64,000 nucleotides of DNA, from contig JAHQIY010000006.1 of NCBI GenBank assembly GCA_019054805.1, positions 496,001 through 560,000 of the forward strand, read 5' to 3'. Below are positions 49,291 to 59,324 of this stretch, piece by piece. Every line of letters starts with the position of its first letter. Within the stretch, counting starts at the first letter, position 1. The position numbers and the translations under genes were made by a program. This DNA comes from Brachionus manjavacas. Lineage: Eukaryota > Rotifera > Eurotatoria > Ploima > Brachionidae. The notes beneath the pieces are model-generated. The model did no database searches, was not told where the DNA came from, and saw nothing but the letters and a program-made list of their open reading frames with translations.

Positions 49291-51057
49291 ATGGAAGACG
49301 AAGAGAGCAAAGAGACGAGCGTGCTGCACGTGGACGACGAGCACCTCAAATCGCAAGTCTACCTGGAATTGGACACAACCAAACACTGCCAGATAAACCA
49401 GGACGACGCCATCATAAAACAATTCATTCTGTCAAACGAAAATGTGCGCCAAGTATTTGTGCTGTACGGCAACCGCTCGATCCTCATCAGCCTGAAGTCA
49501 AGCCAGCTGAACACTGCGCCGCTGGTCGCGTCCATCACCGGCTCGATCCGCTCCGAGTTCGGCATTCATCTAAACCACACGCAGCCCATCTCGCACCTCT
49601 TTCTCACCAGTCAAATAGACGACGCCAAACTGGGCCTCCTCTCCGCCGACAAGTCCACAAGCCTCAAGCTAATCGAGGCCAAGAGCGGCCTCAGACTCAG
49701 AAAAATAAAAAAAAAGCTCTTCTTCAGCGGCCTCTTGTTTCAGTTCGCTCTCCTAGAGCAAATGTTCACCGACTACCAGAACCGGGTGGTCGAGCCGCTC
49801 GACCAATCCTCCCGCTGCTGGCCCGACACCTACGAGCACAGTGCCCACAAGCTGAGCGTGTGTGTCAACAAGTGCCAAGTGTACGTGTTCAAAGCCGACT
49901 GCTCTGAGCTCAACGCCGACCTGATTGTCAACTTCGCCAAGCCCAATCTGCACCCCGGCTACACTGGCGATGGCATATCCAGGCGAATAAGAGAAAAGGC
50001 CGGCAAGCAAATGCAGGAGTGCCTGAAGAAGATACTGCAGAGCCGAGAGGCCAATTTGCCAGACGCCCAATTGTGTGAGACGAAGGCGAGCGGCAAGCTC
50101 AGGTGCAAGCATGTGATTCACAGCGTGTGTCCGCAGTGGAGCGAGCATGTGTTGGCGAAAATTGGCCGAGGCGACCACATTGACGTGCAGCATTTGGACA
50201 GCTTGATCCAGGCCACCTTTGACAACATACTTAACTTGGCCGATTCGGACAAATTTGGCGTCTACGAGTCGATGGCGCTGCCCGTGTCTGCTAGCGCGCT
50301 CGGCGGCGCGTCCGATCTCCCATTGGAGGTTTTTGTGCACTATTTTTTCAGTCAGCTATCAGACAAAAAAATTGTCAACGCGAAAAAAATTTGCCTAGTG
50401 TCGGTAGAAGAGGCGACGGTGGTGAAAATGATCTCGCTGTTGAAGGAGTACAGCGAGCAGTGTTCGAACACGCTGTGGGCCCTGCCCCAGAGCCCGCTGG
50501 ACCGGCTGGTCTCCGAGCTGGTTCCCAGCGGTCAGCTCTCGATAAACTGTGCTCAAAAGTCCAACTCGTCCGCATCGCCGTCGTCTTCGTCGTCGTCCAC
50601 TTCGTCCATTTCGCCAGTGCGGGTGGTCAGTCGCCGCTGCCCACCTCGCCACCAACACCACTACCCGGTGAGCGAAGGAGAGATCTATGTGCGCAAGATA
50701 AGTGAGCCGTGCGCCGGCTACGAACGCTATCGCAGCATTGTGGTCACGTTTGAGGTGTTTGACGGCGTTCAGAGCCAGAATCATCCCAAGCCCGGCTATC
50801 CGTACAAAGGCTTGGTGAAGCGGGCCTACTTGCCCGATGTCAAAGAGCACATGGAAATACTGGCGTTCTACAAGCGAGCGCTCAAAAGCGGAATTTTGTT
50901 CAAGGTCGAATGGTCCAAAAAGTTATCTGGCTATGTGGTGCAATTGAATAGTGATGTGATGCTAAAGACTAGTTTGAATGCGGGGGGCAAGTTCGGCTAT
51001 CCGGACATGAGCTATATTGATGATTTGTTGGTCAAGGCCAGAACTGACAAGGCTTAG
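49291..51057 (+). CDS. Macrodomain plus Deltex C-terminal domain protein, no RING
   Basis: 588 residues in one exon. Residues 1-170 are not recognised and could hold a KH-like fold. About 190-385 is a macrodomain: VYVFKADCSELNADLIVNFA (variant of GDIT...DAIVNAAN), LHPGYTGDGISRRIREKAG in place of the GGGVAxAI loop, and CKHVIHSVCPQW. A Ser-rich linker (425-441) follows. 460-583 is a Deltex C-terminal (DTC) domain: EVFDGVQSQNHPKPGYPYKG, RAYLPDVKEHMEIL, ILFKV, KTSLNAGGKFGYPDMSYIDD. Macro and DTC domains both bind ADP-ribose. Deltex E3 ligases carry a RING just before DTC and none is seen here, where the linker has too few Cys/His pairs. It may be a DTX3L/PARP9-like adaptor. GC-rich; AATAAA at 51084. 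Confidence 0.88.
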   Translation: MEDEESKETSVLHVDDEHLKSQVYLELDTTKHCQINQDDAIIKQFILSNENVRQVFVLYGNRSILISLKSSQLNTAPLVASITGSIRSEFGIHLNHTQPISHLFLTSQIDDAKLGLLSADKSTSLKLIEAKSGLRLRKIKKKLFFSGLLFQFALLEQMFTDYQNRVVEPLDQSSRCWPDTYEHSAHKLSVCVNKCQVYVFKADCSELNADLIVNFAKPNLHPGYTGDGISRRIREKAGKQMQECLKKILQSREANLPDAQLCETKASGKLRCKHVIHSVCPQWSEHVLAKIGRGDHIDVQHLDSLIQATFDNILNLADSDKFGVYESMALPVSASALGGASDLPLEVFVHYFFSQLSDKKIVNAKKICLVSVEEATVVKMISLLKEYSEQCSNTLWALPQSPLDRLVSELVPSGQLSINCAQKSNSSASPSSSSSSTSSISPVRVVSRRCPPRHQHHYPVSEGEIYVRKISEPCAGYERYRSIVVTFEVFDGVQSQNHPKPGYPYKGLVKRAYLPDVKEHMEILAFYKRALKSGILFKVEWSKKLSGYVVQLNSDVMLKTSLNAGGKFGYPDMSYIDDLLVKARTDKA

Positions 51058-51654
51058 ATTCTTTTTTCGTCTTTTATTAGTGAAATAAATTTTTTTTTGT
51101 AATAATTATTAAATGTTGTAAATGTTGATTTTATACTAGAATTATTTTTTTTAATTTTTAAATAAAATTTTTGTATTAAAATAATTTTTTTTTTGCTGGA
51201 GTTTTTTTTTAGACAAAAAAATTCGAGAGAGAAATTTAAGTTTTGAATTTTGAACAAAATATGAAATTACTATTTTTTTCGATTATCATTAGATAGGTTT
51301 TTTTTAATGAGTGATATCAGAGAATTGATTTCTTCCACAAGTATCGATATCATATCAAAATTAATAATTTTTTTAAAAAAAATTGAAATTTTTTTTTTGT
51401 ACATTTTTTTAATTTTAAGGCAAAATTATTAATCATTTTCTACAAATTGAAATTTTCATCAACTTTAGTTTTTCATCGTTGACGATTTTTATTTATTTTC
51501 AGCATTTAATAGTACTCTTGAAGCAAAACAAACTCTTTGGGCTGTAATAGCTCCTAATGCGAAGCCAGAAGCATCTTCATATCTTCTTGTTTTAAAAAAT
51601 TTCTCTTACTTTGAAATATTTTTTTTGATAGTTTATTAAATAAGAGGAGAAATC
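51058..51654. other. 3' flank of the macro/DTC gene
   Basis: Poly(A) signal at 51084. An open stretch after TTTATTTTCAG (51503) reads STLEAKQTLWAVIAPNAKPE and then decays. It is not assigned. Confidence 0.4.
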
Positions 51655-51740
51655 AGTTTAGGTTGAATCGTGAATTGGCTAAAGCCGGTCAGAGCAGACA
51701 AACGTTCTTAACAAATCGAATTGTACCAATATGGAATAAA

Positions 51741-53026
51741 GGGTCATGACAACTTTGTGATCACCAAATTTGTGATCAAAAAATTATGAAAAACAAAATC
51801 AAAAAATTTTTGTGATCAAATTTATTTTTTTGTGATCAGTATGTAAATAATCAATATAGTAAAATAAAATAAAAAAATTATTTATGTTTAAGTCATTAAT
51901 GTTTTTTACTAATATGAAGTTTCACACCCTTGTCATTCTTCATTAACCCTACACACAATGGCCAAGGCGTCGGGTATGAAACTTTACACAAAGACTTTTT
52001 TACAGCCAATTTTGTTTCCTCACTCACAACTTGTTTAGCCAACGCCGCAGTTTTGAAGAAATCTGCTTTTTCTTTACAGAGTCAAATTTTAATTCTTGGA
52101 ATTTTTGGCCTAATGTTTCTACTAACTCTTGGTCCGATTCACTCTCTGATTCAGTACCACAAACATTACCTTCTATTACAGTTAACAATCCAGTCTCTTC
52201 CGTAACAGATTCACTTTTTTCCACTGACTCTTCTTCACTTAAATCTTGTTCCTCACATGGATCTACTTCTGAACTCGGATTTGAATTGAACAAAGAGACG
52301 CCTAAAACGGACTCGGATTCGTTTAATCCTGTTTGTACAGACTCCTGAAAAAAAAATATTTTAATACTATTTTCTCTTATCTTAAAATTTAAAAAAATTA
52401 TAAAATAATTTTTCTTCTAGTGTAAGTTGGATAACTGCCTTGGCTTTCGCAATAGTTACTTGCGCCGCCCAACATTTAAAGGCCGCTAAAGTTATTTTTG
52501 GCGACTTCTTAAATAAAGAAAAAAATGACCCCTCATAAACGGATTTAAATGTCCCACAGCTTGTGCAACGCCACGCTAAAAGAATACTTTTTGCATCTTT
52601 ACTCCGTTTACGAGTGTCCAACTTCATACTTTGGCCAAATTTTTTACAAGATTGTTTGGTACAAAATTGTTCACCAAGAATGAGTCCATATTCTAAAATT
52701 TTATTAAAAAATTTTTTTCCTTCTTCACCGTCCATTTTAATTTTTTCGGATTGAAATAAATTTATTAATATTCTCAAAACTTAAATATCAAAACTTTTTT
52801 TTCAATTTTGCTAATTTATAAGTTTAAAACTATTGCAAAAAATTATATTATTGAAATAAATTTTAATTTTTTGTGAAGATTATTTTTGGTGATCAAAAAA
52901 TATTTTTTGTGATCGTTTTTCATGATTTTTTGATCACAAATTTGGTGATCAAAATGATCATAAAGTCGTCATGATATCACTGATCACATTTTTTTGGTGA
53001 TCAACTGATCAATGTCGTCATAACCC
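51741..53026 (-). mobile_element. Merlin transposon with 8-bp target duplication
   Basis: The left end is GGGTCATGACAACTTTGTGA and the inverted right end is GGGTTATGACGACATTGATC. Both are followed by ladders of GATCAC motifs. Flanks are GGAATAAA (51733-51740) and GGTATAAA (53027-53034), an 8-bp duplication with one difference. GG(G) ends with 8-9-bp duplications fit Merlin, as does the transposase piece inside. At 1286 bp with no DDE core it is non-autonomous. Confidence 0.85.
52382..52777 (-). pseudogene. Merlin (IS1016/ISXO2-like) transposase N-terminal part
   Basis: 131 codons. A zinc-ribbon-like section CTKQSCKKFGQSM... and WRCTSCGTFKSVYEGSFFS is followed by FKKSPKITLAAFKCWAAQV. C-x-C...S(V/I)xxGSFF...SK is the hallmark start of Merlin/ISXO2 transposases. 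The catalytic DDE half is absent. Downstream, after a TTTTTTTTTCAG acceptor-like site at about 52348, an acidic open frame (52293-52024; EEQDLSEEESVEKSES) may be a second exon or unrelated cargo. Confidence 0.75.
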
Positions 53027-53130
53027 GGTATAAATTACCTAATAAAATAGTTACAGCGAAAAGTTTGAATAGTTTCAAAGAGCAATTAGACGAATGGATG
53101 AATGGAAACTGCTAAAGCTCATTTATGGGC

Positions 53131-54239
53131 TAGGTACTTACTGTCCCGCATCTCAATGCAGCAGTTTATACTACTACCACTACTACTTCTACTTTTTAAT
53201 GATAACCATTCAAAAAATTTATTAAATAATTAAACTCCTTTTGCCATTGATACAAATTTTTTAAATAGTTTTAGAGTTTAAATAATTTCAAGAACAAATG
53301 ACAAATACATTTTAGGAAAATTACAAGCTTTGAACTGACCACTGCTGCAAATTCTTTGAGACAAGTGACAAGGAAGTCGGGTATTCTTGAGCTTTCAACA
53401 AAGATATCAAGGTTTTCTTTCGAAAGGCTTGCTATCAAAGTATTTTTTTGACTGAAACAATTTTTTAAGTATCAAATAAACAGTTTTTCTAGCCTTAACT
53501 TAATTGTTCATAATTTTATTTCTTCAAGAAATTCATAAAAAATTTCCGACTGGGTGTCAAAGGGTAATTTAATGTCTAATCTTCAAAATTCAAAATTAAA
53601 TCTTTAATATATTGACACAATTCTTCTTGATTATACAATTTACACAAACTTAGCAAACGTGAATCTCTTTTTACTTGTTCAGCCGGTCTATTAAACATTT
53701 CTCCAGCTCTTACTTTGACCAAATTACATTCCATAATTCTCTACTAACTCTTTTATTTTTAATCTACCATAAAAAATTATTTGCAATGAAAAAATTATCT
53801 GCTATGAAAAAAAATTAGTTGCCATGAAAAAAAAACTGATTCAATGAAAAAATTAGAGATGCGATGAATTTTGTCTTGCAATCAAAAATAGCTTGCTATG
53901 AAACGTTGCAGAGCAGTTTACAAAATGCCCATCACTGAAAAGTTCTTTAAATGACAAAGAATGGGCACAAAAAGCTTATTTATTATAAAATACAGCTCAT
54001 TGTATTAATGCTTTTTTCACAAACACCTTTGAAGTTATAACTGTTTCGGGTAAAATTCTTGAAATTATCCCATTTAGCCAAGAATTTAGAAAAATTAATC
54101 ACTCTCTTTATAGCCCTTGCGTCAACTTCAAAAATTTTCAAAAATTAAAGCCTTATCAGCTATCCACTTGATTTTTTTCATTTTCAAAATACATTTAAAT
54201 ACTATTTAATTTATAAATTATAGCAAATTGAAGCTTAAT
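53131..54239. other. Mixed AT-rich region with a short open frame
   Basis: Contains a LINE (TAC)n tail (53170-53195), the small minus-strand frame at 53576-53734 and a ladder of GCAATGAAAAAAATTA-type motifs at 53765-53910 that looks like a transposon subterminal repeat. Confidence 0.45.
53576..53734 (-). CDS. Small open frame of 52 residues, unknown
   Basis: Starts MECNLVKVRAGEMF and continues PAEQVKRDSRLLSLCKLYN to a helix-like acidic end LILNFED. Composition is less AT-driven than chance frames here. The motif ladder at 53765-53910 lies just upstream on the same strand, suggesting a transposon-borne gene. I do not recognise it. Confidence 0.3.
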   Translation of the reverse strand: MECNLVKVRAGEMFNRPAEQVKRDSRLLSLCKLYNQEELCQYIKDLILNFED

Positions 54240-54940
54240 ATCAAATATAAACCTCAAATCTAACTTTTTGTTTTTGATTTGAAAAAAAAGGTACTTTCGA
54301 TCAATTTTTTAAATAAAAAATTGTTCAACTTTATTAAACATGATTTGTTTAATCTTTAATTAGGTAGAATATTATATGAATTTTATCTGAAGCATTAAAA
54401 GATCTTAATCAATATTTTGAAATTTTGCTATACAAAATTTCTGTTTCGCTGTAATTTATTTTAATTAATATTAAAATATCATTTAAAGTCATAATTTGGT
54501 TTCTTTAATGTGAATTTTGAATTTGTCTTTAGAATTTTCAAAATAAAGATTCAAGAAGAATCAATTAAAGATCAATTGGAAAAATAAGATTGTTTTAATA
54601 TTTAATTAAAATAATAAACATATTTTGTTCAATTTAAAAATGTTTAAAAAAGCTTAGTTTGGCATCTTGAAGTTTAGCGTCAAGAAAATCAGATCAAAAA
54701 GTATTTTTTTATAACTTTTGAATGGTATTTGATTAAATCTCTCAGAGAGATTGCATTAGTAATGCAAAAAACATGCTAAATAATAGATAAGGTTCAGCAA
54801 ATACTTTTTAATGACGTGAATTTTCCTGCATTAGTTAGCATTTTGCAGAGTGATTTAATTCATATTTTATAGCAAATGGTGCCCTTATTTCAACATTTTT
54901 ATTAAGAATTTAATCATGTGATCATGGTCTTTGAATTGTG
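54240..54940 (+). repeat. Dispersed repeat family B, copy 3
   Basis: Carries TTTTTGATTTGAAAAAAAAG, GATCAATTTTTTAAATAAAA, ATATCATTTAAAGTCATAA and TTAATCATGTGATCATGG. These are the family landmarks in order and in the same orientation as 5330-5700. It is the longest copy. Confidence 0.55.
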
Positions 54941-54989
54941 GGGAATAAGTAGACCCTTTTTTTAATTTAGCTCATTACTTTCTTAAAGT

Positions 54990-55640
54990 AATCTTTACAT
55001 TTCTAGTGTAGAGCTTATGCTCCTTTAGATTGACCCTTATCCGTCGAAAACTGGGTCAAAAGTGACCCAGCACTAGGTTTTTGACGCAAATGGGTCTTTT
55101 TTGACCCAAGCAAATTTTTTTTAATTAGTTTTCAATTAAAAAATTGCTTATCCCTTTTTTAGAATTCTGAAAAAAGCGCTTTACTTTTCATCCTTAATTT
55201 GCTTTTGATAATTGAAGGATTGTTTTCAAATTAACGAATTTCTCAGAATAAAAACTTAAAAATCAATTTTTAAAAATTAAGTTTTATGAATTATTGTATT
55301 AATTATTCACCTGAACTGAACAACAAATTAGAACAAATAAGCGATGATGAATTCGATTATGTTCAGCCGCCATTAGAAGAGCTAGTTTGTGGTTTCGAAA
55401 CTTCGTAATTAGAATCTTCCGAAAATAATGATCCAACTTCTAATGGTGAAATGCAGCATCGAACTCCTCGCTCAGCTTCATTTACGCTAAATTCAGAAGA
55501 TATAAATTCTTCTAATCATATTTAATATGGGAAAGAAAAATGTTATAGATGGAGTCCTAATTCTCAATATTATCCGAATATATCTGATGTACAATAATCA
55601 TCAATCAATGCTCAATTCGTGTGTTAGAAACTGTACCAAA
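54990..55640 (+). pseudogene. piggyBac-like N-terminus of a second family
   Basis: 55050-55110 holds paired GGGTCAAAAGTGACCC and GGGTCTTTTTTGACCC motifs, terminal-repeat-like. The frame from 55288 reads MNYCINYSPELNNKLEQISD, then DEFDYVQPPLEELVCGFETS, a stop, and later EKCYRWSPNSQYYPN. An acidic leader followed by YxWSPNP is usual for piggyBac transposases. The rest is missing. Confidence 0.4.
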
Positions 55641-55744
55641 ATGATCTATTTTTTTTCTTATCCTATTAATTCTTCAAAAATTAGGAAAATTGTTTTACAC
55701 ACTAATAAAAGAGTAACTAAAAAAGAAGATTTTACATACAAAAT

Positions 55745-56195
55745 GGAGTTGAAATGGTCAATAGTAAAATCATCCCGTTTTTTTTCATCCCCAAAAAGTT
55801 ATCCTGCTGAAAATTATCCCATTTTCTTATTTAAGAAAACTATCACGTTTTTGCAAATGAGAAAAATGGAACATTTTTTTTAATCCCGAAAAGAAAAAAG
55901 GAAAATTATCCTGTTATTGAATATCTTTCCAAAAAATCCATGAATATCTTTCCATGCGGATGCAAAAAGTTTTAGCATCCATAATAGATAAAAAAAAATT
56001 CCGAAAATAATTTCAAAGAAAATAGTATAATTTTCTAATATTTCAAAACGGGATTTTTCCGTTATTTAAGAAAATGGGATGCTTTGTCTATTTTTAAAAA
56101 CGGGATAATTGTTTTAAATTAGAAAATGGGATAATTTTCTTATTTTTATTTTGGGATTAAAAAAAAATGGGAAAAATTTCTTTTTGTTTATTTTC
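55745..56195. mobile_element. GGGATAA-type MITE, copy C
   Basis: Inverted ladders of AATTATCCCRTTTT motifs at 55750-55915 and 56030-56190 face each other. The middle keeps AATATCTTTCCAAAAAATCC, also found at 48425 and, with changes, at 27945. The 118-codon frame over it is a shadow of the ladder. Confidence 0.6.
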
Positions 56196-56305
56196 GGTAT
56201 AAAAAATAACTTTAAGATAAATGTGATGGTCTTTTATTGAATAGTTTTGTCAAAAAAATAACTCACATTTTATGACGATGTTGCTCAAAAATTTTTCAAC
56301 ATTAA

Positions 56306-56810
56306 CACTCAAATACCGGAAATTTTTTTTTACGTTAAGTACTGAAGGCGTCCAAATAACCCCTTAAATATAATATGCTTTTTAGGATGCTTAAAATACC
56401 ATAAATACTCAATATATGTAAGAAAATATACTGAATGTAAAAATAAAAGTTTTTTTATTAATTTGGTTTTAATTTAAAACTAAAATTGACTATTTTTAAA
56501 AAAAATTACTATTTATTCTAGGAATTAAGTAAAGTTAGGAACCAAAAGCATAATTAACTATAGCATTGATTTATTTTACAAGAAAAAAAAGACAATATTT
56601 ATGAAGGGTTCAAAAAAACCCTCTCCGGGTTTAACGTTTATTTTTTCTTTAGCATGAAAATATTTTTTTTTTCTTATCAAAGTTAATTAATTAAAGCATT
56701 TTTTTGATTTTAGTTTAGAAAAAAAAAATTTCAAAAAAGATTAAATTTTTGGAACAACAAGCAAAAGAAGTACCAAAAAGGGTCGAAAAAACCCCTCCGG
56801 TACTTGAGTG
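56306..56810. mobile_element. piggyBac-type MITE flanked by TTAA
   Basis: TTAA at 56302-56305 and 56811-56814. The left end CACTCAAATACCGG and inverted right end CACTCAAGTACCGG match, as do the outermost bases of copy B (47244). Interior blocks (CCCTCTCCGGGTTTAACGT, AGCATGAAAATATTTT) match the ends of copies A and B. It is 505 bp and non-coding. Confidence 0.8.
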
Positions 56811-56814
56811 TTAA

Positions 56815-57586
56815 ATTAATTTTTATAAAAAAAATTTTTGAGTTTTTTAATGTTTGTTTTTTATTCTCTAAACTAAGTTATAAATTAGAATTTTATTTTT
56901 AATTTTGTTCAACTAAGATGCCAAAATGCTTAATCGATTTTGAAAAATCAAGTGTTCCGAAATGAGAATGAAATTATTTTTCCAATAAAAATATAATGAA
57001 CTTTTTGCTATGAGTACATATTTTTAATTAAAAATATATTAAAAATGTTATTTTTCTTCCTTCAAATATTTTATATTTCTAATTGCTAAAATCTTCAATC
57101 AGCCAAGTACACAGAGCAATCAATTATCGACTTGACATATGCTACTTTCAAAAGTAAATATCATTTTTGTAATAAATGAATACAAACTTCCAAAATATAC
57201 ACCTCAAGCTTTTCCCGTAAAGCGATTAACTTTTTGTTTATTCTATGATTTTTAAGCGAACTAAAAAATAATTCAATTCAAAAACAAGTGAACCTTTAAA
57301 GGTGAAAAAAGAGTGGCTAATTAACCCGTTGATTTGGACCATTCAATTCAAATTTATTAAAAAATAATTGGTTTCTTCTGTTTTAATTTATACGAAAAAA
57401 ATATATTTTTTAAGAGGCCAAAATCATAAATTATGAAATAAACATTTTTTACTTCTTTAATTCAAAATACCACAATTAAAAAATTATTTTTACATCAGGT
57501 CAACAATTCAATGACCTTAAAAATGGCTTTTTGAATAAAAAATTACTGACAATTATTTTTGTCAGATCGAAATCTCACAAGGTAAA
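56815..57586. other. AT-rich stretch without genes
   Basis: Nothing supported. Confidence 0.5.
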
Positions 57587-57656
57587 AAAGATATTACCGA
57601 GTAGTTAAGGCGTTTGACTCATTTCAGATGCAAAGGTTCAAATCCTGTTCACAGCT
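57587..57656 (+). pseudogene. tRNA-like sequence (A and B boxes), tRNA pseudogene or SINE head
   Basis: TACCGAGTAGTTAAGGCG resembles the D-arm/A-box of Ser/Leu tRNAs (GCCGAGTGGTTAAGGCG). GGTTCAAATCC at 57634 is a perfect B box/T-loop. TTTGA and TCAGA could form an anticodon stem, but its loop would have six bases. Acceptor strands do not pair. No long variable arm is present. Confidence 0.5.
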
Positions 57657-57908
57657 AATTTTTAAATGGTGCCATTAAAGCAAATAATTTATGTAAAAGT
57701 GAATACCTAAATGAATTCATTTTTTTTCAAACAGTACCTTTACTGTTAAAATATTAAAAAAAATTTTTCATTATTTTTTCATTTTTTAATTTCATTTTTA
57801 TTTAGAATGACTGTCTTTTTATAGCCGGGTGGATCAAAAAAAAAAGTTTCGTTTTATTGTTTTAGTCAAAAATAATAAAACTTGCACCAAGTAATTAAGT
57901 AATTCATA

Positions 57909-59324
57909 ATGAATTTGGATAAGATCACAAAATCAATCGGCAGTGAAGTTTCTTTGATATCTTCTTCGCTGCACATTCAACGAAATAAGTTGATTAATAA
58001 ACTAGTTGACAGGCTTATTGATTTTCTGAATGATGAGCAAATATTTGTCATGGTAATTCGAGGACCATCTCAAAGTGGCAAAACCTATTTGCTCACCACA
58101 ATATTTGACCAAATTTCGCCTTTTGAACAAGTAAAAGATTATTTGAGTTTGAATAATCAATCGGTAAGCAACATCAAAAATAAGTTGAACAATTACACAA
58201 GAAATCAATTTTTTCTCATTCAAAACATAAAAAAAATTAAAAATCTGCAATCTCTGTTCAAGTTTGTGAACAAAAAGAAGAAAAAGTGCATTTTTACCCT
58301 CAGCAATAAACAATACATGCTCCATCGGAAAATAATGAAAAAATTTGGATGTGTTCTATTCCCAGTCAACTACTTGAGTCCAGATGAAATGAGACAAAAT
58401 TTGAATCAAGTAAATTCAATTCAAATAAACGAGTCTACTTGGTTGAGCAAAAATATTTTTATGCAAAATTTCTACAATCTGCTAAAGAAACCCAAATATT
58501 TCAAAAAATAAAGCAACACTGCCATTCTGAGAACATTGACCAAGAATGCAGCCAGAATGTTGTCTATGATCGAATGGCTGCAGTTTATTCACTCAATTCT
58601 TTCATTTATTCGTACAGATCATTTGCACTACTCCTCGACATCAATATTGATGCAACTATTGATGTAAATATTGACGTCAATATTGATGTCGATAGTATCA
58701 TTCAAAAACTAACAAAATTAAATGATCAATTCAAACTAGTGGTCCTTAATCAGCTGTTGAATGATTTATTCAATGAGAAAAAGTGTGTGACATTAAATCA
58801 GGCTGTTTTGTGATCAAAGTAAATAGATATGACACACAACTGAGCCCGTTTGTACTCTCTCGCATGTCTTGTCTCAATTTAAAGTGTATATTTCTGGTCA
58901 ATGATAACAGCCTTTTCCTCAAGTACAAATATTTGTTTGGCTTTAAATTCAAGCTTAGCTATCTGAGCTCAAATGATGTGCTGATGGAATCTATTGGATC
59001 CATTGATCTCCCGGCTATTGACTTTATCAAGTCAAGAAAAACAAATCTTGATCAAACTATCCAAAATTTATTCGGTCATGTGATTGTAGAGGGCCAAGTT
59101 CCCGCCATACTCAATAGACCAAATGTGCTCAATATTGATATTGATAAAGAGAATACCATTTTCTCCAGAGGATCAATGTCTCAACTAATTTATAGATATC
59201 TAATCAAGAGAAAAACAATGATTGTAATTGTTCGAAATTTTAGCAATTTAAATCAAATTTCTTTGATACAAAAATGCATTGAATTGAAAGTTAAATTAAT
59301 TGTCCAAGTTGAACCGAATTTTAG
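57909..59324 (+). CDS. Large P-loop protein of unknown family, exon 1 (two frameshifts)
   Basis: Starts at ATG 57909 and carries a Walker A motif GPSQSGKT at residues 52-59. After it, NQFFLIQNIKKIKNL (about 99-113) sits where a Walker B strand would be but lacks acidic residues, and KKCIFTLSN (125-133) resembles a sensor strand. Similar strand pairs recur: CFVIKVNRY with LKCIFLVN (about 58800-58905) and MIVIVRNFSNLN with VKLIVQVEPN (about 59215-59320), suggesting repeated NTPase-like modules. The frame shifts at about 58500 (in A6) and 58780 (in A5). Both shifts are of the kind a single missing A would give. The exon ends AG|GTATGT. As AT-rich as its surroundings. It could be AAA+- or STAND-like; I do not recognise the family. 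Confidence 0.65.

Larger units (their letters stand above)
51655..53130 (+). pseudogene. CR1-like LINE C-terminus split by Merlin
   Basis: 51655-51740 reads NQFRLNRELAKAGQSRQTFL and TNRIVPIWNK. The frame resumes at 53035 with LPNKIVTAKSLNSFKEQLDE and ends near 53110. Together they form the normal FLTNRIVPIWNxLPxxIVxAxSLNxFKxxLD terminus. The 3' UTR ends in (TAC)n at 53170-53195. Confidence 0.8.

Noticed and set aside
49753..50850. Minus-strand frames over the macro/DTC gene
   Set aside because: Shadows of a GC-rich coding exon. The plus frame has full domain support.
55527..55883. 118-codon frame in the 55.7-kb region
   Set aside because: It runs over the GGGATAA ladder, whose repeats produce the open reading.
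58002..58325. Minus-strand frame over the P-loop gene
   Set aside because: Shadow. The plus strand has Walker A and continuous coding with splice sites.
57909..58813. Explaining the frame change near 58500 by an intron
   Set aside because: GTAAAT at 58410 with AG at 58487 leaves the frame unchanged, and the acceptor at 58447 would give a 38-bp intron. A one-base shift in A6 is simpler.
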